DNA of 64,000 nucleotides from Bacteroidales bacterium UBA3709 (GCA_002372015.1 DFIA01000008.1:8617-72616); one strand, 5' to 3'; positions 55,146 through 64,000 are shown, counted from the first letter of the stretch. A program made the numbers and translations. Notes: generated by a model not told the origin, from the letters alone.

Positions 55146-56978
55146 TTAGTAGTTGAACTTGTAAGTATATGGAATGCGTGCGTAGGCTTTTATTCCGTTG
55201 CTGTTCTTGATTTGTGTTATCAAGGCTTCAAGTTCAGTAGCTTGTATATCTTTTTCTATATTCAAAGTTTTGAGCACCTTAGCAAGTTTTGTTTCTTCTC
55301 CCGAAGAACTGCCAAAGGCTTCCATAAACAACTCAAATTGTGTTTTTACCCTTGGGAACTCAACAACTTTATACTGGAGGCTTTCTGCATCTGCCCCTTC
55401 TTTGTTTGCGGCAAGACTTGCGGCATATTTTATAGCATCTTCAATTCCTCCAATCTCATCTACTATGCCAATTTTAACTCCTTGTTCTCCTGTCCAGACT
55501 CTACCTTGGGCAATTGAATCAACTTGCTCTATACTCATTTTTCTACCGTCTGATACAATGCCCATGAATTTATCATAGATATGCTCTATAAATTTTTGGG
55601 TATATGCCACCTCTTCTTCAGATAGCGGTTGAATGCCACTACCCATGGTGGAATGTTTATGGGTACCTATAGCCACATTGTTGATTTTCAGGTGCTCTTT
55701 AAGGCCTTTACCGTAATTTAAGGCAAGTGAAAATACTCCAATAGAACCGGTTAGTGTGGTAGCATCTGAGAATATTCTCTTGGTTTGGGCAGAAATCCAA
55801 TAGCCTCCGCTGGCTGCATATTCTCCAAAGCTGCATACAACCGGAACCTGTGCAGCTAAACCTTGAAGTTCTTCTCTTATAAGTTCTGCAGCTTGTGCAT
55901 CGCCACCCGGCGAGTTTACTCTAAGAACTACAGCGTTGATAGTGTTGTCTTTGCGTATTTTCTTTATCTGTTGCACAAATTTTACAGCTGATATTCCGCC
56001 AGTGGTCATGCCTATCTCGCCTTCTGCATAAAGAACCGCTACTTTTACATTTCCCTTGTAAGGTAGCGTAGCACTTTTTGCATATGTGCTAAGATTAACT
56101 ACTTTCAAATCCTCTTCTTTTTCAACCCCTACAAGAGAGCATATCTTGCTTGTGTATTTTTCTGAGGTAAAAACAGAATCTACAAGATTCAGAGCCAGAG
56201 CAGACTGTGCATCTCCAATTTGCAGATTATCTATAGCGTTATTCAGGGTTTCTAAGGTTAAGTTTCTGCTTTTGCAAATTTGCTCGGCCCAGCTTTGCCA
56301 GATAGAGTTCAACATTTCTTGGTTCTGCTGCCTGTTTTCAGAGCTTATATCGTTTTTGATGTATTGCTCAGCAGCGGCTTTAAACTTTCCGTGCCTTATA
56401 AGTTGAAAACTAATTCCTAACTTATCCAACAAGTCTTTATAGAACATCATATTGCCCCCCAAGCCATTGATAGATACCATACCATCGGTATGAATGAAAA
56501 TCTTGTCGGCAACGCTGGCAATGTAGTAGCCGCCAAGGGAATAGTTTATACCGTATGATATTATAGGCTTGCCGCTTTCGTGGAACTTTTGCAAAGCTTT
56601 TCGCAACTCTTCCAGATTAGCAAAACTGCCGTAAGCCCCGTTTTTCTGTGTTATGAGAATCATTGATATATTTTTGTCTGTGGCAGCTTTTTCTATGGCT
56701 CTTATAGCATCGTAGATTCCTAAAGAAGACTTCGGAACATTCAAAAAAGGCAATGAGTTAAAATCTGAAGACATACCCTCTTGAGTTCTTTCTCCTATAT
56801 TTTGAGAAAGGTCTATTTTTAGGATGGAGTTTGCCTGAACAACAGGCATTGCTTCAGAGGAGCTACCACCAATAGCACTGGCCATTGCACCTATAAACAT
56901 AAAAAAGAGAATCAGGTTCAGAATCATAGCCGCCAAGCATCCTAACAGAGCGGCAAAAAAGGTTTTCCAAAAATTCAT
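55146..56978 (-). CDS. sppA: Signal peptide peptidase SppA, 67-kDa type
   Basis: A 610-residue membrane serine protease. The N-terminal helix AALLGCLAAMILNLILFFMF anchors it. Two tandem S49 domains follow. In the first, SYGINYSLGGYYIASVADKI carries the Lys/Gly region, and in the second GEYAASGGYWISAQ has the catalytic Ser within AASGGYW. It degrades cleaved signal peptides. Its start lies about 160 nt from the GH9 gene on the other strand, with a repeat remnant in the gap. Confidence 0.9.
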   Translation of the reverse strand: MNFWKTFFAALLGCLAAMILNLILFFMFIGAMASAIGGSSSEAMPVVQANSILKIDLSQNIGERTQEGMSSDFNSLPFLNVPKSSLGIYDAIRAIEKAATDKNISMILITQKNGAYGSFANLEELRKALQKFHESGKPIISYGINYSLGGYYIASVADKIFIHTDGMVSINGLGGNMMFYKDLLDKLGISFQLIRHGKFKAAAEQYIKNDISSENRQQNQEMLNSIWQSWAEQICKSRNLTLETLNNAIDNLQIGDAQSALALNLVDSVFTSEKYTSKICSLVGVEKEEDLKVVNLSTYAKSATLPYKGNVKVAVLYAEGEIGMTTGGISAVKFVQQIKKIRKDNTINAVVLRVNSPGGDAQAAELIREELQGLAAQVPVVCSFGEYAASGGYWISAQTKRIFSDATTLTGSIGVFSLALNYGKGLKEHLKINNVAIGTHKHSTMGSGIQPLSEEEVAYTQKFIEHIYDKFMGIVSDGRKMSIEQVDSIAQGRVWTGEQGVKIGIVDEIGGIEDAIKYAASLAANKEGADAESLQYKVVEFPRVKTQFELFMEAFGSSSGEETKLAKVLKTLNIEKDIQATELEALITQIKNSNGIKAYARIPYTYKFNY

Positions 56979-57041
56979 ATCAAATTTGTATTATAAATTA
57001 TCGGTTAGTGTTATGCCGCTTTTTAAGGTAGTTAGTTGAGT

Positions 57042-57095
57042 AACTTACTGCCACAGCAAATACAAGCAAACTCGTTTTTGGGCCTGTCCAAAGCG
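57042..57095. repeat. Dispersed repeat, diverged copy upstream of the GH9 gene
   Basis: GCCACAGCAAATACAAGCAA followed by ACTCGTTTTTG matches GCCATGGCAAATCCAAGCAA and GCTTGTCTTTG of copy 1 at about 27 of 34 positions. No right end of the standard form is evident. Confidence 0.5.
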
Positions 57096-57122
57096 GCATT
57101 TTTCAAAGATAATAATAAATTT

Positions 57123-57130
57123 TATCTTTG
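57123..57130 (+). promoter_or_regulatory. -7 box of the GH9-deacetylase gene
   Basis: TATCTTTG at 57123-57130. Transcription would begin near 57134, leaving a 38-nt leader to the ATG at 57172; this argues against the longer frame beginning at 57139. The -33 element is weak. Confidence 0.45.
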
Positions 57131-57171
57131 TAGGACAGGTGCTGTATTTTCCTTATGAATTTGTTAGAAAT

Positions 57172-59805
57172 ATGAAACTGATTTTAGCTTTATTGTCTTT
57201 GGTATTAGTGCCGCTTTCTGCTGTCTGCCAAAGATATATAAGGATAAACTATGTGGGCTATTTGCCAGAATCTGTCAAAGTTGCTGTATATTTTGAAGAG
57301 ATGCCGGCTGAGGCTACTTTAACAGATGCACAAGTGCGGGCAAGACAGGTATCTGCTTCTTCTCAGACTGCTTGGACCAAAACTCCTTCTGCCTTTTCTT
57401 TTGTAGAAGGTTCTGCCGGTTATTCTGCAGCAGAAGATGAGTTTGTGATTTTTGATGCCGCTACAGACCTGCCTGTGTTTACCGGCAAGGCATGTGTGGC
57501 TGACCCTTCCAAGTGGGCCATAAAAGAGGCTTATCGTTTAGATTTTTCTGAACTAACTATGGCCGGTGGGTATTACATCCGTTTCAAAAACACTTATTCC
57601 CCGATATTCAAGATAGGTGCAGATGTTTATGATGGAGCGGCAGATATATTGCTTTACTACATGCGGCAGCAGCAATGCGGTTACAATCCCTTTACAGATA
57701 CAATTTGCCATCAGAAAGACGGATATATAGTGGATCATCCTTCCAGAAGCGGGGAGGCTGTGGATGTGCGTGGTGGGTGGCACGATGCCTCTGATTATCT
57801 ACAGTATCAGACTACCAGTGCCACAGCAACATATCAGTTGATGTTTGCGTGGAAGTGGATAGCAGACAAATCTGTATTTGCAGATCGTTTTATGGCAGAC
57901 GGCAGGCCTGGGGCCAATGGTGTGCCCGATGTATTGGATCAGGCTCGCTGGGGACTTGAGTGGCTTGTAAAAATGAATCCGGAAAACAGGTTAATGTTTA
58001 CTCAAGTTGCAGACGATAGAGATCATATAGGCTTTAAGCCACCTCAGTACGATACGGCCGATTATGGCTGGGGGCCAGGTAACGGCAGGCCAGTGTATTT
58101 TCTTACGGGCAAACCGCAGGGGCTTGGTAAATTCGGCAAGAACAGGACTACCGGTGTGGCCTCTGCTGCCGGCAAGTTTGCATCTTCTTTTGCGCTGGGT
58201 GGAGAAGTTTTCATGCCGTTCGATCCATCTTTTGCAAAGCAGGTGGCGGCTAAGGCTTCGGATGCGTATGAGTACGCAAAGGAGCTGCCGGGCAACACTC
58301 AGACAGCTTGTTATGTATCGCGATATTTTTACGAGGAAGATACTTGGACAGATGATGTGGAACTTGCTGCAGCAACTTTATATTCTGCTACTAAAATGCC
58401 TGTATATCAGGAAGAAGCTGATTATTATGGAGAGCAGGAGCCAATATCGCCATGGATGGAGCTTGGAAGGGGCAGGCATTATCAGTTCTATCCGTTTATA
58501 AACTTAGGACATTTTCTTCAGGCTGAGGCAGGTAACAAGGCATTGCAGTTGAAATATACTGAGTTCATGAAAGAAGGATTGCAGTGTTTGAAAGACAGGG
58601 CGGCAGGCGATCCATTCCTGCACGGAGTTCCATACTTATGGTGCTCAAATAATCTGACAAGTGCTGCGGTTACTCAGGCACAGCTTTATCGCCGTCTTAC
58701 CGGCGATGAGTCTTATGCAGAAATGGAAGCTGCTTTAAGAGATTGGCTTTTAGGCTGTAATCCTTGGGGCGTTTCTATGATAATCGGTTATCCTAAAGGT
58801 GGCGTTTTGCCTACACAGCCTCACTCGGCATTTACACTCGAACACAGAGAGATAACAGGTGGTCTTATAGATGGGCCGGTGTATTCGTTTATATTTTCAT
58901 CCAGAGCTGGCGGGGGGCTGAGACAACCCGATCAAACCCCTCAGCTGAATAGGGGAATAGCTGTATATCACAATGATATTGGAGATTATGCAACCAATGA
59001 GCCTACAATGGACGGAACAGCCAGTCTTGCCTATTATTTTGCCAGCCTGCAGGAAGAAGGGAACAAGCAGAAAAAGAAGTTTGCTCCATATCTGTCAAAG
59101 GTTAGGAAAGATAAATATGGAGCTATTCGCCGTATGGATAATTCCAAGAAAGAAATCTATCTTATTTTTTCAGCCGATGATATGTTGGATGGTGGAGAGA
59201 AGGTTCTTAACCAGCTGAAAAAAGAGAATATAAAAGCGTCTTTCTTTTTAACAGGCAATGCTTTGCGCAATTCAGAGTTTGCAGAAATCATTAGCCAAAT
59301 TGTGCAGCAAGGGCATTATGTAGGCTGCCACTCAGATAAGCATCTGCTATATGCTCCGTGGAGCGGTAACAGAGATTCAATGCTGATTTCCAAAGATAGT
59401 ATTCTTGCCGATATTCGTCTGAATGCTATGGAACTTGAGAAGATAGGCATACTTCCTGTGCAATCTAAATGGTTTCTGCCACCTTACGAGCATTATAACT
59501 CGGAGGCGGTGAATATTTTATCGCGAGCAGGCTATATACCAATAAATTATACCGCAGGTACTGCTACGCCGGCAGACTACACAACTCCAAGTATGAGTTC
59601 ATATACTCCGGCACAAACTCTTATAGATAAGTTATATGCCTTTGAGGCAAAGCACACTCTCAACGGAGCTATTGTTTTAATACATCCGGGAGTGGGGCAG
59701 AGTAGGCCTGAGAACGAAAGATTGTACAATAGATTGAGAGAAATAATTTCTTATCTGAAGAAAAAAGGTTATACCTTTAAAAGTTTCAACGATATTACTT
59801 TGTAA
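57172..59805 (+). CDS. Glycoside hydrolase family 9 cellulase fused to polysaccharide deacetylase-like domain
   Basis: 877 residues from ATG 57172, where a Sec signal begins (MKLILALLSLVLVPLSAVC). A CelD_N-type Ig-like domain (about 20-130) comes first, then the GH9 catalytic domain with GGWHDASDYLQY (catalytic Asp pair) and NEPTMDGTASLAYYFAS (catalytic Glu). From about residue 640 a polysaccharide deacetylase (CE4/NodB) domain follows: SADDMLDGGEKVLNQLKKE (Asp pair in place of FDDG), CHSDKHLLY (metal His pair) and FLPPYEHYN (RPPY variant). It probably degrades substituted beta-glucans or other acetylated polymers. The metal triad Asp-His-His is kept, but the usual Arg of RPPY is Leu. Confidence 0.85.
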   Translation: MKLILALLSLVLVPLSAVCQRYIRINYVGYLPESVKVAVYFEEMPAEATLTDAQVRARQVSASSQTAWTKTPSAFSFVEGSAGYSAAEDEFVIFDAATDLPVFTGKACVADPSKWAIKEAYRLDFSELTMAGGYYIRFKNTYSPIFKIGADVYDGAADILLYYMRQQQCGYNPFTDTICHQKDGYIVDHPSRSGEAVDVRGGWHDASDYLQYQTTSATATYQLMFAWKWIADKSVFADRFMADGRPGANGVPDVLDQARWGLEWLVKMNPENRLMFTQVADDRDHIGFKPPQYDTADYGWGPGNGRPVYFLTGKPQGLGKFGKNRTTGVASAAGKFASSFALGGEVFMPFDPSFAKQVAAKASDAYEYAKELPGNTQTACYVSRYFYEEDTWTDDVELAAATLYSATKMPVYQEEADYYGEQEPISPWMELGRGRHYQFYPFINLGHFLQAEAGNKALQLKYTEFMKEGLQCLKDRAAGDPFLHGVPYLWCSNNLTSAAVTQAQLYRRLTGDESYAEMEAALRDWLLGCNPWGVSMIIGYPKGGVLPTQPHSAFTLEHREITGGLIDGPVYSFIFSSRAGGGLRQPDQTPQLNRGIAVYHNDIGDYATNEPTMDGTASLAYYFASLQEEGNKQKKKFAPYLSKVRKDKYGAIRRMDNSKKEIYLIFSADDMLDGGEKVLNQLKKENIKASFFLTGNALRNSEFAEIISQIVQQGHYVGCHSDKHLLYAPWSGNRDSMLISKDSILADIRLNAMELEKIGILPVQSKWFLPPYEHYNSEAVNILSRAGYIPINYTAGTATPADYTTPSMSSYTPAQTLIDKLYAFEAKHTLNGAIVLIHPGVGQSRPENERLYNRLREIISYLKKKGYTFKSFNDITL

Positions 59806-59865
59806 GGTATGTGCATGAGAATATAGAAAACCATAACAGCAAGAGAGTATTAAATACAAGTTATT

Positions 59866-60750
59866 ATGTATAAGATAATTAAAAAGGAGCAACTAACCCC
59901 GCTGATTTATTCTTTGGAGATAGAAGCACCAAGAATAGCCTGCAGCGCAAAACCAGGTCAGTTTCTAATAGTGCGCCCTTCTGACAATGGTGAGAGAACT
60001 CCTCTTACGATATGCGATTATGACCCTCAAAGAGGTAGCGTTAGAATAGTGGTGCAGATAGCCGGTGTTTCTTCTAATAAGATATGTATGGCTAAAGAGG
60101 GCGATTTGCTTTACGATGTGGCAGGTCCTCTTGGTAAACCATCTGATTTTATGGAGCTTCCTGAGAAAGAACTAAGAAGTTGTCGCTACCTTTTTGTAGC
60201 AGGTGGAGTGGGTGCTGCCCCTGTTTATCCGCAGGCAAAGTATCTTTTTGAGAGAGGAGCCTATGTAGATGTTATAATAGGGGCGAGAAATAAAGACCTT
60301 ATTATTATGGAAGACGAGATGCGTAAAGTTTGCTCTAACCTATATATCTGTACAGACGATGGCTCTAAAGGAGAAAAAGGTGTTGTAACACTGCTTATGG
60401 AGAGGCTTTGCAATAATGGTGATGCAGGCAATTCCGGTGGGGGCAAATATGATATGTGTGTGGCCATAGGACCTATGGTAATGATGAAGTTTGCTGCCAT
60501 TACTGCCAAAAAATTGGGCTTGCCTATAACCGTTAGCCTTAATACTCTGATGGTAGATGGCACCGGAATGTGTGGAGCTTGCAGAGTTAGCGTGGCCGGG
60601 CAAACCATGTTTGCTTGTGTAGATGGGCCGGAGTTTAATGGCTATGATGTAGATTTTGACGAGGCTATGCGTAGGCAAACCTTATATAAGAAACAAGAAC
60701 AGCAGGCCAACGCAGAGGCAGGTCTGGATTTTCTAAACGGCCGTAAATAG
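59866..60750 (+). CDS. NfnA-like ferredoxin-NADP reductase alpha subunit
   Basis: A 294-residue FAD and [2Fe-2S] protein of the dihydroorotate-dehydrogenase electron-transfer/Nfn small-subunit family. RPSDNGERTPLTICDYD is the FAD/ferredoxin-reductase motif, LFVAGGVGAAPVYPQAKYL the NAD(P) site, and TGMCGACRVSV...FACVDGPEFNGYDVDF the C-terminal Cys cluster. In Nfn this subunit binds NADH. The neighbouring gene encodes the large subunit, 36 nt downstream, so they act as a complex in ferredoxin/NAD(P) balancing. Confidence 0.87.
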   Translation: MYKIIKKEQLTPLIYSLEIEAPRIACSAKPGQFLIVRPSDNGERTPLTICDYDPQRGSVRIVVQIAGVSSNKICMAKEGDLLYDVAGPLGKPSDFMELPEKELRSCRYLFVAGGVGAAPVYPQAKYLFERGAYVDVIIGARNKDLIIMEDEMRKVCSNLYICTDDGSKGEKGVVTLLMERLCNNGDAGNSGGGKYDMCVAIGPMVMMKFAAITAKKLGLPITVSLNTLMVDGTGMCGACRVSVAGQTMFACVDGPEFNGYDVDFDEAMRRQTLYKKQEQQANAEAGLDFLNGRK

Positions 60751-60785
60751 ATTTATAAGCACATTATTCCAAAACAATACACACA

Positions 60786-62165
60786 ATGCCAGAGAGAATA
60801 GACAGAGTTCCTGTAAGGGAACAAGATCCAAAAGTGCGAGCTACAAATTTTGAAGAAGTTTGTTTCGGTTATGATGCTCAAGAAGCTAAACGCGAGGCTT
60901 CCAGATGCTTGGCTTGTAAAAAGCCACGTTGTGTAGAGGCTTGCCCGGTGAGTATAAAAATTCCTGAGTTTATATCCGCAGTACATAAAGGCGATTTTGA
61001 GGCAGCTTATCAGATTATCAATATAGATAGTTCTTTACCAGCTATATGTGGTCGAGTTTGCCCTCAGGAAACACAATGCGAAGGCAGTTGTATTCTTGGC
61101 ATCAAAGGGCAGCCTGTATCCATAGGTAAACTCGAAAGATTTGTTGCAGATAACGCAATGGTGAATGGTTCTAAAGCATCATCCATTCCGGCAAAGAATG
61201 GCAAAAGAGTGGCTGTGGTTGGCAGCGGTCCTGCCGGTTTGGCCTGTGCCTACGATCTGGCGAAGCTTGGTTACGATGTTACCATATTCGAGAGCTTACA
61301 CAAGGCAGGCGGTGTGCTTACGTACGGAATTCCAGAATTCAGACTTCCCAAGAATGCGGTAGTAGAAAAGGAAATACAGAAGCTCTTAGATATGGGCATC
61401 AAGATAGAAACCAATGTGTTTGTAGGCCGTACCGTTACTATAGACTACTTGCTGGATAAAGAAGGTTTTGCAGCTGTATTTGTTGGCACCGGAGCCGGTT
61501 TGCCTCTATTCTTGGGCATTGATGGAGAAAACCTTAACGGAGTATTTTCTGCAAATGAATATCTAACTCGCAGCAATCTTATGCAGGCCTTTAGCAATGA
61601 GGCAGATACTCCAATTTTTAGGGCCAAGAAAGTTTGCGTAGTAGGTGGAGGTAATGTGGCTATGGATGCAGCACGAACCGCATTGCGCCTTGGGGCAGAG
61701 GTAACAGTGGTTTATCGCCGAAGCGAAAAAGAACTTCCGGCGCGAGTAGAAGAAGTACACCATGCCAAGGAAGAAGGTATAGAGTTTAGACTGCTTGCCA
61801 ATCCGGTAGAAATACTTGGCGATGAAAGCGGTTGGGTAAAAGGAATTAAGTGTATAAAAATGGAACTCGGAGAACCCGACAGCAGTGGAAGACGCTCGCC
61901 TGTGCCAATTCAAGGCTCTGAATTTGAGATAGAAACAGACTGTGTTATAGTGGCTTTAGGTACCAAGATAAACCGTCTTATAGCAGATACAACACCAGGG
62001 TTGGAAACAGATAAAACAGGTAGGTTGCTAACGAACCAAACAGCTACTTCTCGTGCAGGAGTTTTTGCCGGCGGCGATGTAGTAACCGGTGCTGCCACCG
62101 TAATACTTGCGATGGGAGAAGGCCGTAAAGCAGCAGCAGCAATTCATAAATATATCAGTGGGTAG
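60786..62165 (+). CDS. gltA: NfnB-like glutamate synthase small-chain homologue
   Basis: A 459-residue NADPH-dependent FAD, two-[4Fe-4S] protein. The N-terminal CLACKKPRCVEACPVSIKIPEF is the Fe-S cluster region, then VVGSGPAGLACAYDLAKLG (FAD GxGxxG), GILTYGIPEFRLPK-like GVLTYGIPEFRLPK, and VVGGGNVAMDAARTALRLGAEVTVVYRR (NADPH). In Nfn this is the large subunit, the site of ferredoxin and NADP coupling; the gene is often annotated as homotetrameric glutamate synthase (gltA). No separate large glutamate synthase gene lies nearby, so Nfn function is favoured. Confidence 0.85.
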   Translation: MPERIDRVPVREQDPKVRATNFEEVCFGYDAQEAKREASRCLACKKPRCVEACPVSIKIPEFISAVHKGDFEAAYQIINIDSSLPAICGRVCPQETQCEGSCILGIKGQPVSIGKLERFVADNAMVNGSKASSIPAKNGKRVAVVGSGPAGLACAYDLAKLGYDVTIFESLHKAGGVLTYGIPEFRLPKNAVVEKEIQKLLDMGIKIETNVFVGRTVTIDYLLDKEGFAAVFVGTGAGLPLFLGIDGENLNGVFSANEYLTRSNLMQAFSNEADTPIFRAKKVCVVGGGNVAMDAARTALRLGAEVTVVYRRSEKELPARVEEVHHAKEEGIEFRLLANPVEILGDESGWVKGIKCIKMELGEPDSSGRRSPVPIQGSEFEIETDCVIVALGTKINRLIADTTPGLETDKTGRLLTNQTATSRAGVFAGGDVVTGAATVILAMGEGRKAAAAIHKYISG

Positions 62166-62333
62166 AAACAATTTATTGGAGCACTATTTTTACCTTTGCA
62201 CTCCTTGAAATTGGGCTGGCAATAGTAATAACTCTTACCGAATATCAGTGGGTAGCGGCAACTTAAAATTTTACAGTACAATATTCCGCAAGAAGTAAAG
62301 TAAGTTTGACAGAAGATTATATTTAACAGACAA

Positions 62334-62413
62334 TAAGTTTAATAGGTGGTAAGTTTAACAGGTAGTAAGTTTAACAGACACTAAGTTTAATAGACAATAA
62401 ATTTAATAGGCAG
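62334..62413 (+). repeat. Five 16-bp tandem repeats abutting the hisS start
   Basis: Units TAAGTTTAATAGGTGG, TAAGTTTAACAGGTAG, TAAGTTTAACAGACAC, TAAGTTTAATAGACAA and TAAATTTAATAGGCAG follow each other without gaps; the next unit would begin TAATGG, which contains the hisS ATG (62416). The unit start TAAGTTTA is one base from the TAnnTTTG promoter box. A perfect TAAGTTTG is at 62301-62308, just before the array. Confidence 0.9.
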
Positions 62414-62415
62414 TA

Positions 62416-63825
62416 ATGGCACAAGTTCAGAAACCGAGTATTCCAAAAGGTACCAGAGATTTTTCTCCGGAACAGATGGCTGGTAGAAATTACATATTTG
62501 ATACCATAAGAAGCGTGTTTAAAAACTATGGGTATAAGCCGATAGAAACTCCCTCGATGGAGAATTTGAGTACGCTGTTGGGCAAATATGGAGAAGAGGG
62601 CGATAAATTACTGTTTAAAATTCTTAACAGCGGCGATGCTTTTTCCGGTATATCTACCGCAGATTTAAGTAAGTTGATTTCTCAGGCACCCGAATCTTCT
62701 CTAACGCCGGAAATAAATAGTAATGCCCTGAGTCTAAGGGTTTGCGAAAAGGGGCTTAGGTACGATCTTACTGTACCGTTTGCACGATATGTAGTTCAAC
62801 ACAGAAACGAAATAACCTTTCCATTCAAACGCTATCAGATACAGCCTGTATGGCGGGCAGACCGTCCTCAAAAAGGTCGTTATCGCGAATTTTACCAATG
62901 TGATGTGGATGTAATAGGTTCTAATTCTTTGCTTAACGAGTTGGAACTGGTGCAAATTGTAGATGATGTTTTTAGAGCGTTTGGAATAAATATATGTATT
63001 AAAATAAATAACCGCAAGATTCTTAGCGGTTTAGCAGAGGCAATGGGTTTTCCCGATAAACTTGTGGATATAACCATTGCTATGGATAAAATAGACAAGA
63101 TTGGCATTGAGGCTGTTAAAGAAGAAATGCTGGCCAGAAGTATAGACAAAAAAGGTTTTTCTGTTTTGGAACCAGTGTTGTCATTCAAAGGCACAACAGC
63201 GCAGAAGCTGGCTCTAATTGGCAATGTAGTAGCAGGTAGCAGCAGCGGATGTGCCGGAGTAGAAGAACTGAAGGCCTTGTTTAACCTGATAGATGAAGCA
63301 CAGATTTCTCAACAGGTAGAGATAGATCTTTCTTTGGCACGCGGGCTGAACTATTACACCGGAGCCATTTTTGAGGTTAAAGCCTTAGATTTTACCATAG
63401 GTAGCATCTGTGGTGGTGGCAGATACGATAATCTTACAGGAATCTTTGGTTTACCGGATGTATCCGGCGTAGGTATATCGTTTGGAGCAGATCGAATCTA
63501 CGATGTTTTGTTAGGTTTGGAAAAGTTTCCCAAAGAGGCTATCGGAGGAACCAAAGTGCTACTGTCTAACTTAGATGAGGCTTCTGCGGCATACCTGTTA
63601 CCTTTGGCTAACAAGCTGAGAAAGAATAATATCAGTTGCGAACTATATCCAGATGTGGCAAAGCTTAAAAAGCAGTTTGAGTATGCCCAGAAGAATTCTA
63701 TACCATATTTTGTGATAGCAGGTGAAAGCGAAGTGAATGCCGGTACCGTTAATATCAAGAATCTTACAACCGGCGAGCAAATTACGGTTCCTTTAGCGGA
63801 GGCTCATGTAAGCTGCCAGTGGTAG
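62416..63825 (+). CDS. hisS: Histidyl-tRNA synthetase
   Basis: A 469-residue class II synthetase. [19 protein letters not shown] at the start, [37 protein letters not shown] (motif 2), [10 protein letters not shown] (histidine A-like) and [13 protein letters not shown] near motif 3 are all present. The C-terminal anticodon-binding domain begins about residue 375. It is somewhat longer than E. coli HisRS (424), mostly in insertions around [14 protein letters not shown], as in other Bacteroidota. It has the tandem-repeat leader upstream. Confidence 0.93.
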   Translation: MAQVQKPSIPKGTRDFSPEQMAGRNYIFDTIRSVFKNYGYKPIETPSMENLSTLLGKYGEEGDKLLFKILNSGDAFSGISTADLSKLISQAPESSLTPEINSNALSLRVCEKGLRYDLTVPFARYVVQHRNEITFPFKRYQIQPVWRADRPQKGRYREFYQCDVDVIGSNSLLNELELVQIVDDVFRAFGINICIKINNRKILSGLAEAMGFPDKLVDITIAMDKIDKIGIEAVKEEMLARSIDKKGFSVLEPVLSFKGTTAQKLALIGNVVAGSSSGCAGVEELKALFNLIDEAQISQQVEIDLSLARGLNYYTGAIFEVKALDFTIGSICGGGRYDNLTGIFGLPDVSGVGISFGADRIYDVLLGLEKFPKEAIGGTKVLLSNLDEASAAYLLPLANKLRKNNISCELYPDVAKLKKQFEYAQKNSIPYFVIAGESEVNAGTVNIKNLTTGEQITVPLAEAHVSCQW

Positions 63826-63930
63826 ATGGATTGTTTTCTGCGCGGCAGAAGATTTGTTGTTTTTGCACATTCTGCTACAGAATTTAGCGAGGCGGTGGAG
63901 TGTTGTGTTGAGTTATATGCTCTTTGAGAG

Positions 63931-63961
63931 TTTGGATATTAGAAAATAATTATTACCTTTG
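63931..63961 (+). promoter_or_regulatory. Promoter of the tRNA-fMet gene
   Basis: TTTG at 63931-63934, a 19-nt spacer and TACCTTTG at 63954-63961. The tRNA begins 12 nt later, consistent with a start just before the mature 5' end. Confidence 0.7.
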
Positions 63962-63972
63962 CGAGCCAATAC

Positions 63973-64000
63973 CGCGGGGTAGAGCAGTTGGTAGCTCGTC
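63973..64000 (+). tRNA. Initiator tRNA-Met, 5' portion (runs off the right edge)
   Basis: CGCGGGGTAGAGCAGTTGG followed by TAGCTCGTC is the acceptor stem and D-arm of initiator tRNA-fMet, known for the CGCGGGG start and GTAGCTCGTC. The anticodon (CAT) lies beyond the window, so the assignment rests on the 5' portion alone. Elongator Met tRNA has a different D-arm. Confidence 0.75.

Noticed and set aside
62334..62413. CRISPR-like array before hisS
   Set aside because: The units are contiguous 16-bp repeats without spacers and no cas genes are present.
62166..62415. T-box or other riboswitch before hisS
   Set aside because: No T-box-like stem or specifier sequence is visible; the region is dominated by the tandem repeats and a 14-bp duplication.

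Overview
The window looks like a chromosomal segment of an anaerobic member of the Bacteroidales (phylum Bacteroidota). Supporting evidence: a tandem set of fimbrillin-type lipoproteins, a histone-H1-like 58-residue protein, a DUF3078 protein, an archaeal-type prolyl-tRNA synthetase, an NfnAB pair and a rubrerythrin, lipid A genes in the lpxD-lpxC-fabZ-lpxA order, and many promoters of the Bacteroidota type (TTTG, about 19-21 nt, TAnnTTTG). I cannot place it to family from the sequence alone. Almost everything is housekeeping or envelope biology. There is no prophage, transposase, CRISPR array or restriction operon.

Layout. 1-3.3 kb: a copper P-type ATPase that runs off the left edge and appears to need a frameshift at an A11 run, a Tat-exported aldo/keto reductase with two Fe-S motifs, and an L,D-transpeptidase. 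3.3-8.6 kb: cca, an HsdR-N-like orphan, holA, alr and a nucleotide-sugar epimerase. 8.6-12 kb: three minus-strand genes (GT39-like, LAB_N membrane protein, GT2) that look like a lipid-linked sugar transfer module for lipid A or another envelope glycan. 12-20 kb: histone-like protein, S41 protease lipoprotein, AGCS symporter, lipid kinase, DPP III-like peptidase, small membrane protein and a clostripain-like lipoprotein. 20-28.4 kb: rubrerythrin, rplY-pth, a DivIC/FtsB-like protein, a nucleotidyltransferase, a CPBP protease, a degenerate phosphomannose-isomerase-like protein with a Cys/His tail, an S4 protein, purB and folP. 28.6-35.7 kb: three fimbrillin-type surface proteins, the last two being large paralogues. 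35.7-42.8 kb: tmk, a DoxX-like protein, a phosphodiester glycosidase and infB-nusA. 43-47 kb: lpxD, lpxC, fabZ, lpxA and a WbqC protein. 47-57 kb: an OmpP1/FadL-like porin, a lipoprotein with 42-bp tandem repeats, proS, two uncharacterised genes, tilS and sppA. 57-64 kb: a GH9-deacetylase fusion, nfnAB, hisS and the start of an initiator tRNA.

The points most worth a second look are these. (1) The copA-like gene is split at an A11 run exactly after its metal-binding domain, matching the chaperone/transporter arrangement made by frameshifting in E. coli copA. (2) A terminator-like hairpin lies in the short leader of nusA, between a good promoter and the gene. (3) lpxC and fabZ, usually fused in Bacteroidota, are separated here by one in-frame TAA, and FabZ keeps what looks like the fusion linker. 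(4) A dispersed, partly palindromic intergenic repeat of about 65 bp supplies a stop codon to two genes and a start codon to a third. (5) Five 16-bp tandem repeats, each resembling a -7 promoter box, abut the hisS start codon. (6) Three genes have a -7 box only 4-5 nt before ATG, which implies leaderless mRNAs. (7) A ManA-like protein has lost its zinc ligands and carries a Cys/His-rich tail.
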